Origin: Aureococcus anophagefferens
Lineage: Eukaryota > Sar > Pelagophyceae > Pelagomonadales > Pelagomonadaceae
DNA: 10,462 nucleotides
Direction of reading: 5' to 3'
NCBI RefSeq assembly: GCF_000186865.1
Contig: NW_008705605.1
Span: 87,427-97,888 of the forward strand
The notes beneath the pieces are model-generated. The model was given only the letters and a program-made list of their open reading frames with translations. It was not told the origin of the DNA and did no database searches. Both the position numbers and the translations under genes were made by a program. Shown here in pieces: positions 1 to 5,467 of this stretch. Within the stretch, counting starts at the first letter, position 1. Each line of letters starts with the position of its first letter.

Positions 1-758
1 CCGACCGCGAAGCGGAGGACGCCGCCGCCGCGGTCGTCGCAGGTCGTCGCCGCGCCGCGCCCCTCCCAGGCGCTCCAGCCCGGGAAGGACGCCTCGACGG
101 CCCGGAGCTCCTCCGGCGGCGACGCGTCGACGCGCGCGCCGCAGCGGCCGAGCCACGCGCGCCACTCGTCGCCGTCGTCGCGGCCGCCGAGGACGCCGCC
201 GTCGACGAGGCGCCCCAGCTCCGCCGCCGCGGCGCGGAGCCCCGCGCCGTCCGCGGCCGCGGCGGCCGCGGCGACGGCCGCGGCCGCGCGGCGCGCGGCG
301 GCGACGGCCGCGGCCCGGCGCCGCGCGGCGGCGCCGCGCGCCGTCGGGTGCAGCCGCGCGGCCGCGGACCGGAGCCGGCGGCCGGCGACGAGCGCGTCCG
401 CGACGACGTCCGCGGCCGCGACGGGCCGCGGGCGCTCCGACGCGTGGCCCGGGGGCGCCGGCGCCGCACTCCGGCACCGGAAGCCGGCGGCGCACGCGCC
501 GCAGCGGTGCGCCGCGAACTGGTCGACGCCCGGCAGGTGGCTCACGCACGCCGCGTGCTGCCAGCTCTCGCAGGCGACGCACTGCACGTACTCCCGCGAC
601 GCCTGCTCCGAATTCCGCACGAACTCGCCGCAGTCGCAGTCGACGACGTAGAGCGCCAGGGACGCGCGCCGGGCCCAGGGCTCGAGAGGCAGGCTCGGCG
701 CCGACGGCAGCCAGCCGCCCTCCTCGAGCAGCAGCCGCAGGTCGTCCACGAAGACCAT
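1..758 (-). CDS. PHD-finger protein, 5' part (runs off window)
   Basis: Reading the minus strand from the ATG at 758, the frame stays open to the window edge, giving at least 252 residues without a stop. Residues about 41-89 form a PHD-type zinc finger in the order C41-x-C43, C60-x2-C63, H68-x2-C71, C86-x2-C89, the Cys4-His-Cys3 pattern of chromatin readers that bind histone H3 tails. A conserved W (W66) sits two residues before H68, as is common in PHD fingers. After the finger comes a long Ala/Arg-rich segment (about residues 110-180), then a W-x-x-W-L stretch and an F-P-G-W motif near residue 235 that loosely resembles helicase-associated repeats; that second resemblance is weak. The start was chosen because GC-rich coding composition ends just upstream. 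It is divergent from the JmjC gene 208 bp away. A chromatin role is inferred from the finger alone; the rest of the protein lies outside the window. Confidence 0.72.
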   Translation of the reverse strand, partial: MVFVDDLRLLLEEGGWLPSAPSLPLEPWARRASLALYVVDCDCGEFVRNSEQASREYVQCVACESWQHAACVSHLPGVDQFAAHRCGACAAGFRCRSAAPAPPGHASERPRPVAAADVVADALVAGRRLRSAAARLHPTARGAAARRRAAAVAAARRAAAAVAAAAAAADGAGLRAAAAELGRLVDGGVLGGRDDGDEWRAWLGRCGARVDASPPEELRAVEASFPGWSAWEGRGAATTCDDRGGGVLRFAV

Positions 759-966
759 CGGCGAAGCGCGACCTCTCACGGAGCGCCCATATCGAAAGGG
801 CAGCCCGAAGCTCATTCAAGAACGCACGTTTACCAAATTGATGAAGGGGAGTTGCACTCAGCAGCCCCGATGAAAGCGGAGAGATAGCCAGCCTGGCGTG
901 CAGCTCGTGCATCCGGTATCGACTCGAGGTGCGCCGACTCGAGGTGCGCCGCCCGGCGCCGACTCG
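759..966. promoter_or_regulatory. Divergent intergenic region, PHD gene / JmjC gene
   Basis: This 208-bp gap lies between two start codons pointing away from each other, so it should hold both promoters and 5' leaders. It is clearly less GC-rich (especially 780-870) than the genes. I see no convincing TATA box. A 15-bp tandem duplication lies at 921-950. An in-frame GTG at 898 would extend the JmjC gene upstream, but ATG 967 is the better start because codon-like composition begins there. Confidence 0.4.
921..957. repeat. 15-bp tandem duplication in 5' leader
   Basis: The unit GACTCGAGGTGCGCC occurs twice head to tail (921-935 and 936-950). GACTCGA recurs at 961-967, overlapping the ATG. It lies just upstream of the JmjC start and is in frame (15 bp), so it would add five residues if translation began at the GTG at 898. 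Confidence 0.7.
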
Positions 967-3037
967 ATGGCGTCGTTGGTCGGCGCGGCGGGCGCCTACT
1001 GCGAGGTGCGCTGGGTCGAGGGCGGCCTGCTGCTGAAGACGGCGCGGCTCGCGCTGCATCCCAACGACGACGCCGCGCGCGTGCGCTCCTTCGCCGCCGA
1101 GGCCTTCGGCATCCCGCTGGCGGACCTGCGCGTCTCCGGGCCCGGCGGCGAGCACGTCGACGACGACGACGTCTGCTGGCCGCGGGACGCGCGCGGCGCG
1201 GCCGTCGTCGTCGCCGAGGAGGCGCCGCCGGACCGGCCGCGGCCGCCGCGGCCCGTCGTGACGGCGTCCGGGTGCGAGGTCCGCGTGCGCCGGCCGCCCG
1301 ACGCCGGCCCCTTCGCCCGGCTCGCGCGGGGCCAGCGCGCGAAGCTCCACCTCGTCGGGCGCCTCGTCGGCGGCGGCGGCGGCGTCTTCGAGGCGACGCG
1401 GAGCCTGCGGGCCCGCGCGCCCTTCGAGGCCGAGGTCGGCGGCGGCGGCGTCATCGCCGGCCTGCGCGAGGCGCTCGAGCTCCTGGGCCTCGGCGCCGTC
1501 GCGGACGTGCGCGTGCCGGCGGCCGCGGCCTACGGGGACAACGAGGTCGGCAAGGACGGCCGCACGATCCGGAAGCGTTCGCCCCTCGACTTCGAGGTCC
1601 ACGTCGTCGAGGTCGACGGCGTCGCCTGCGCGGCCCCGGGGCCGCCGCCGCGCGCGGCGCTCCTCGAGGCCTTCCCCCCGCACCGGCCGCAGTGGATCGG
1701 CCGCTACGCGCTGCCCGGCCCCTTGCCCGAGTACGTCTCGTTCTGCGCCGTCGCGGCGCGCGCGGGCGGCGCGGCGCGCGTCGGCGTCGACGACGTCCCC
1801 GGCGGCGCGCTTCCCCTGCCGGCGCGGGCGCCGCGGCCCGGCTGGGACGGGTCCCGGGGCGCCGGCGACTGCGGCGTCTACCGCGACGGCTTCCGGCGCG
1901 GGTGGCGGGCCTGGGGCTGGGACGACCTCGGCGGCGGCCCCGCGGGCGACGCGCGCGTGCTCTCCAAGTGGCGCGCGCCGACGCTGCGCACGGACACGCT
2001 CCGCGAGAGCCCCGTCTTCGAGAGCAGCCTCCGCGAGTACGTCGCCTACGCGCGCGCCGTGGAGCGCTACGACGGCGCCTGCGACGTCCGCAAGCACGCG
2101 TCGTGCCCGCGCTGCTACCTCAACGGCCTGCCCATCTTCAACGTCGCGCCGGCGCTCCGCGGCGACGTCGACGACCGCCCGGCGTGGCTCGCGGACGACA
2201 GCGAGACGCTCATGGCGGCCTGGGACGCGACCGTCGCGCGCGCGGTCGGCAGGCCCGCGGCGCCCGACGCGGCGGACCTCGCGGACCGGTCCTGGTCCCT
2301 GACGAAGGTCTTCGTCGCGCCGCCGGGCGCGATCACGCGGCTCCACTACGACAACGGCCACGCGCACGCCTGTGTGGAAATCAACCGCTGGTGTGGGGGG
2401 TCCCCACCAAACTTCAGAACTCTCTATCTCGGTCACATCGAAGTCGATTCGGCTGATTTTTGGACGAATCGATTGCTCTCGTCGAGTTCTCGAAGCAAGG
2501 CGAAAAAGTCTGGTCCAAACCGTTCAATTACGCGCACATTGAAGTCGGGTTGAAGATTTGGTTTCCACGCAGGCGCACGCGTGGCTGTCCATGGTCAAGG
2601 GCCGCAAGCTCTTCGTCTGCTTCGACCCGAAGGACGCGGAGCACCTCCACGCGATCCCCGGCGACGACGGCGTCACGCGCAACAACAGCGACGTCGACCC
2701 CCTCGCGCCGGACCTCGACCGGTTCCCGGGCTACGAGCGCGCGACGCCGCTCGTCGCCGTCCTCGAGGAGGGCGACACGCTGCTCGCGCCCGCGGGCTGG
2801 TGGCACTACGCCGTGAGCCTGACGGCGTCGATCATGGTCATGCGCAACTTCTGGTCCGCGGACACGAACGGCACACTCTGGCTCGCGGACCAGCGCGCGG
2901 CCTTCGCCGCGCGCGTCGCCGCGCTCCGGGACGCGCAGAAGAAGGGCGCGGACCACGCGCGGGCCCTCGGCCTCGACCCGGCGTCGCCCGAGGCGAAGCT
3001 CCTCGTCCAGGCCCACCTCGACGCGGCGAATAAGTGA
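967..3037 (+). CDS. Ubiquitin-like + FKBP-like + JmjC/cupin oxygenase fusion, split by an introner
   Basis: Two exons, 967-2361 and 2573-3037, give 619 residues when 2362-2572 is removed as an intron. Residues about 12-75 resemble a ubiquitin-like fold (V-R-W start, F-G-I-P-L-x-D-L-R). Residues about 97-220 match an FKBP-type peptidyl-prolyl isomerase: a G-R-L strand, VFE (FKBP12 F36-D37 region), VIAG (V55-I56), AYG (Y82) and the closing LDFEV strand; the pocket Trp is replaced by Leu and Asp37 by Glu, so isomerase activity may be weak or lost. Residues about 350-600 form a JmjC/cupin_8 domain of the FIH/JMJD5 hydroxylase type: iron ligands H460-Y-D462, the 2-oxoglutarate lysine probably K477 in GRKLF, and distal H543 in GWWH. 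The exon junction falls between D462 and K477, and exact removal gives an ordinary JmjC core (HYDNGHAHAWL). The likely activity is Fe(II)/2-oxoglutarate-dependent hydroxylation of a protein; the substrate is unknown. The ankyrin gene follows on the same strand. Confidence 0.82.
2370..2572 (-). mobile_element. Introner element A1 (203 bp), acting as an intron in the JmjC gene
   Basis: The element has inverted ends: CTGTGTGGAAATCAA at the left and the complement of CTGCGTGGAAACCAAA at the right. It is flanked by an exact 8-bp duplication GCGCACGC at 2362-2369 and 2573-2580. Its base composition is far less GC-rich than the exons. Its reverse complement aligns along its length with the elements at 6851-7053 and 7658-7860, so it is inserted in the opposite orientation; strand '-' is set relative to those two. 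Removing 2362-2572 (GC...AG) restores the frame. A GT at 2374 in the left end is an alternative donor: it also keeps frame but adds four residues inside the JmjC core. Confidence 0.9.
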
Positions 3038-3108
3038 GTCCGGGGGTCGCTGCAATAACGTCACACTCATGATCTGTGCAGAGATGGTGCCGCTTCGAAT
3101 TTATCAGC

Positions 3109-3777
3109 ATGTGCGAGCGCGAGCTCGCGTTCATTGACCTGACGCAGCGGCAGCTTGCCTCGGGTGGCGACATTGATGAACTCGTTTTGTTGTCCAGGGA
3201 TTACGGCCATGGTGAGACGCGCCTGTGGTACGCAGTGTGTCGCGGCTGGTGCTCGGCCATCACGTGGCTACTCGAGCAGGGCGCCGACGTCAACGCTGGC
3301 TGGCCCGGTCCTGGTTGGACGCCACTGCACGCCGCCGCTTGCTATGACCAACACGACGCAGCGGTCCTCCTGCTCGACGCGGGCGCGCGAGTCGATGCAC
3401 GCGAGCCCGAAGGAGAGACCGCGCTCCACCATGCTGTCAAGTTCGGACACATTGATCTCTGCAAGCTCCTCGTGAGCCGCGGCGCGTCGCTCGACGCGCG
3501 CGCCAACGACGGCCGAGACCTCGAGGCCTACGCGCGAAGCTGCGGCTCCACGGCCAAGGTCGCCCTCCTCGCCGCGGTCCGCGCCGCGGGCGGCTGGCGC
3601 CCATACGTCGACGCGCCGCGCAAGGAACTCGTCGCCCTACGCCGCGAGCTGCCGACGCGCCGCCGCACCGGCCCGTGCCGCGCGCGCGCGCAAGCCCGGC
3701 TCTTCCTCGACGCCCGCGTCCCCGACGACGTGTTCGCGCACGTGCTCGCGTTCTGGCGCGGCGCCCGCGACCTCTAG
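3109..3777 (+). CDS. Ankyrin-repeat protein
   Basis: The ATG at 3109 opens 222 residues ending at TAG 3775-3777. Three ankyrin repeats occupy about residues 38-140, with the hallmarks LLEQGADVNA, TPLHAAA, LLLDAGARVDA, TALHHAVKFGH and LLVSRGASLDA. The C-terminal part (LRRELP followed by VLAFWR near the end) resembles the tail of the large ankyrin families in pelagophyte-type genomes; that comparison is from memory. Ankyrin repeats mediate protein binding, and the partner is unknown. No signal peptide or membrane segment is seen. An in-frame GTG at 3076 could extend it by 11 residues. The first half uses A/T-ending codons much more often than its neighbours, whereas the second half is as GC-rich as the rest. 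It follows the JmjC gene by 71 bp and converges on ORC5. Confidence 0.8.
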   Translation: MCERELAFIDLTQRQLASGGDIDELVLLSRDYGHGETRLWYAVCRGWCSAITWLLEQGADVNAGWPGPGWTPLHAAACYDQHDAAVLLLDAGARVDAREPEGETALHHAVKFGHIDLCKLLVSRGASLDARANDGRDLEAYARSCGSTAKVALLAAVRAAGGWRPYVDAPRKELVALRRELPTRRRTGPCRARAQARLFLDARVPDDVFAHVLAFWRGARDL

Positions 3778-3795
3778 GCGCGACCAAGCCGGGCG
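3778..3795. other. 18-bp gap between convergent stop codons
   Basis: The ankyrin stop (TAG, ends 3777) and the ORC5 stop (TAA on the minus strand, 3796-3798) are only 18 bp apart. There is no room for separate 3' untranslated regions, so the two transcripts must overlap at their 3' ends, and each polyadenylation signal must lie inside the other gene. Confidence 0.85.
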
Positions 3796-5325
3796 TTACT
3801 GCGCGATGTAGCGCCCGAGGGGGAGGCGGATCGTGTCGGCGAGGTCGTGCGCGGGCTCCGCGTCGAGGAGGCACGTGAACTTTGGGTGCGCGAGGTCGTC
3901 GAAGGGCGAGGCGCGCTCGAGGAGCCGGAGGTCCGCGAGGCGCGCGAGGGAGCGGAGGAGGTGGGGGTCGCGGAGGTCCGGCTCGGCGCCGAGGTGCTCC
4001 GCGGCGAGGTACGCGTGGACGCCGAGGAGCCGGTCGAGCGGCACGGCCGCGGGCCCGTCGACGGGGAGCCGCGTCGCGTCGCGCGGCCGCTTCCGGGGCC
4101 CGCGGCGCGCGGCGCCGTGGGCGAAGAGCTCGGCGTCGCGGTCCCGGGGGCTCCGCGAGCAGACGTAGGCCGCGAGGAGGAGGAGCGCGTCGCCGCGCGG
4201 CAGGTCCGGCGGCGGCGGCGGCGGCGGCGGCCGGCCGCCGGCGTCGACGAGCGCGTCGACGTCGAGCTCCGCGTCCCGGAGCCGCGGCAGGGCCGCGCGG
4301 AGCGCCGGGAGCACGGCGCCGTAGGCCGCGGCCGCGCCGCCCGCCGCGTGCGCGGCCGCGTAGGCCTCCCAGAGCTTCCGGGACGACGCGAGGACGAGGA
4401 GCTCGCCGACGCCGCTCGTCGCGCGCTTCGCGACGGCGGCGACGGCGGCGCAGAAGGCGCCGTAGACCGCGCGGTCGCCGCCCCCGAAGGCGAGCGCGCC
4501 CCGCCTTTCGCCCGCGGCGGCGACGGCGGCCGCGACGGCCGCGGGGCCGTAGGGCGGGAAGTCGACGCGGACCGGGTCCCGGAGCCGCGGCCCCGCCGCC
4601 GCCGCGAGGCGCCGGTCGTCGCCGATCAAGACGACGCGGCAGTCCGTGGACGCGCAGAGCCGCGCGGCCGCGAACAGCTGCGCGGCGGCCGCGCCCGCGG
4701 GCTCGTCGCCGGCCGCCGCGCCGCAGCGGTAGGGCGGCAGGAGCCGCTCGCAGGCGTCCACGACGACGACGCACAGGCCGCGGCCGCCGTCCCAGGCCGG
4801 GCCGTCGCGCGCGAGGTCGTCGACGCGGCGCGCGAAGGCCGCGGCGTCGCGGCACGCGCGTTCGGCCGCGGGCGCGGGGTCGCCGCGGCGCTCGCGGAGG
4901 CTCCGCGCGGCGGCGTCGAAGAGGCGCGGCGCCGACGCGCCGCCGGCCGCCGCCAGGGCGCCGCCGTCGACCCACGCGCTCGGCAGCCGGAGGCCCGCGA
5001 CGGCCGCGGCGACGACGGACGTCTTCCCGCCGCCGGGAGGGCCGGCGACGACGACGGGGCCGTCGCCCGGCGCGAGCAGCGCGCCGGCGAGCGCCGCGAG
5101 CTCGCGGCGCCGGCCGGGCCAGGCGCGGCCCAGGGCCGCGAGCACGGCGTCGACGTCGAACGCCGCGTCGGCCGGCGCCGCGGCGCCCGCCGGCGCCGCG
5201 GGCGCCGCGGGCGCCGGCGGCGCGCGCGGCTGCGCGAGGCCGATGGACTCGAGGAACGCGTGGTTCCGCGCGATGTTCTCGTTCCGCTCCTGCTCGTAGG
5301 CGCAGAGCGCCTCGGGCGAGCTCAT
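3796..5325 (-). CDS. ORC5: Origin recognition complex subunit 5 (AAA+ ATPase-like)
   Basis: A single uninterrupted exon of 509 residues from ATG 5325 to TAA 3796. ORC5 is part of the six-subunit complex that marks nuclear replication origins and loads MCM helicase. Residues 95-102 are a Walker A loop (GPPGGGKT). Residues 186-193 are a Walker B-like strand, VVVVDACE, matching the D-x-x-E form of ORC5. VVLIGDDR at about 231-238 fits sensor 1. The C-terminal third has KRPRD followed by VPLDRLLG, a feature of ORC5, and ends in HPKFTCLL ... IRLPLGRYI, as ORC5 C-termini do. Ala-Pro-rich (35-55) and poly-Pro (about 360) linkers are low-complexity inserts. The length is close to the usual 430-530 residues. 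The ATG at 5325 is preferred over upstream in-frame codons because composition changes there. CDC6/ORC1 is less likely because of the C-terminal motifs. It has no introner, unlike both flanking larger genes. Confidence 0.85.
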   Translation of the reverse strand: MSSPEALCAYEQERNENIARNHAFLESIGLAQPRAPPAPAAPAAPAGAAAPADAAFDVDAVLAALGRAWPGRRRELAALAGALLAPGDGPVVVAGPPGGGKTSVVAAAVAGLRLPSAWVDGGALAAAGGASAPRLFDAAARSLRERRGDPAPAAERACRDAAAFARRVDDLARDGPAWDGGRGLCVVVVDACERLLPPYRCGAAAGDEPAGAAAAQLFAAARLCASTDCRVVLIGDDRRLAAAAGPRLRDPVRVDFPPYGPAAVAAAVAAAGERRGALAFGGGDRAVYGAFCAAVAAVAKRATSGVGELLVLASSRKLWEAYAAAHAAGGAAAAYGAVLPALRAALPRLRDAELDVDALVDAGGRPPPPPPPPDLPRGDALLLLAAYVCSRSPRDRDAELFAHGAARRGPRKRPRDATRLPVDGPAAVPLDRLLGVHAYLAAEHLGAEPDLRDPHLLRSLARLADLRLLERASPFDDLAHPKFTCLLDAEPAHDLADTIRLPLGRYIAQ

Positions 5326-5467
5326 GGCACACGCTGTTCGCACCAAGGCTAGTGCGCTCGGTCCATGCCCTGTGTTCAAATGTTCAGCAAGCTGATCTTG
5401 ACGTCGCCTGTGATGTTTTTGATGGTCCATCACGCCTGCGCGCGCGCCGCCCGAGGTCCCCATCGTC
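5326..5467. promoter_or_regulatory. Divergent intergenic region, ORC5 / TPR-glycosyltransferase
   Basis: This 142-bp stretch separates two divergent start codons and must carry both promoters. It has lower GC than the coding DNA. It contains an imperfect palindromic segment, GTGATG at 5410-5415 facing CATCAC at 5428-5433, with a smaller GATG/CATC palindrome inside. No TATA box is evident. Any regulatory role for the palindrome is inference. Confidence 0.4.

Noticed and set aside
348..887. A 179-codon plus-strand frame over the PHD gene
   Set aside because: It is Arg-rich and without motifs; the minus strand has an ordered PHD Cys/His pattern and an open frame to the edge.
1272..2456. A 394-codon plus-strand frame inside the JmjC gene
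   Set aside because: It is a +2 shadow of Arg/Ala/Pro, with no FKBP or JmjC motifs.
3437..5332. A 631-codon minus-strand frame overlapping ORC5
   Set aside because: It is an Arg/Ala/Pro shadow without domain motifs, in a different frame from ORC5.
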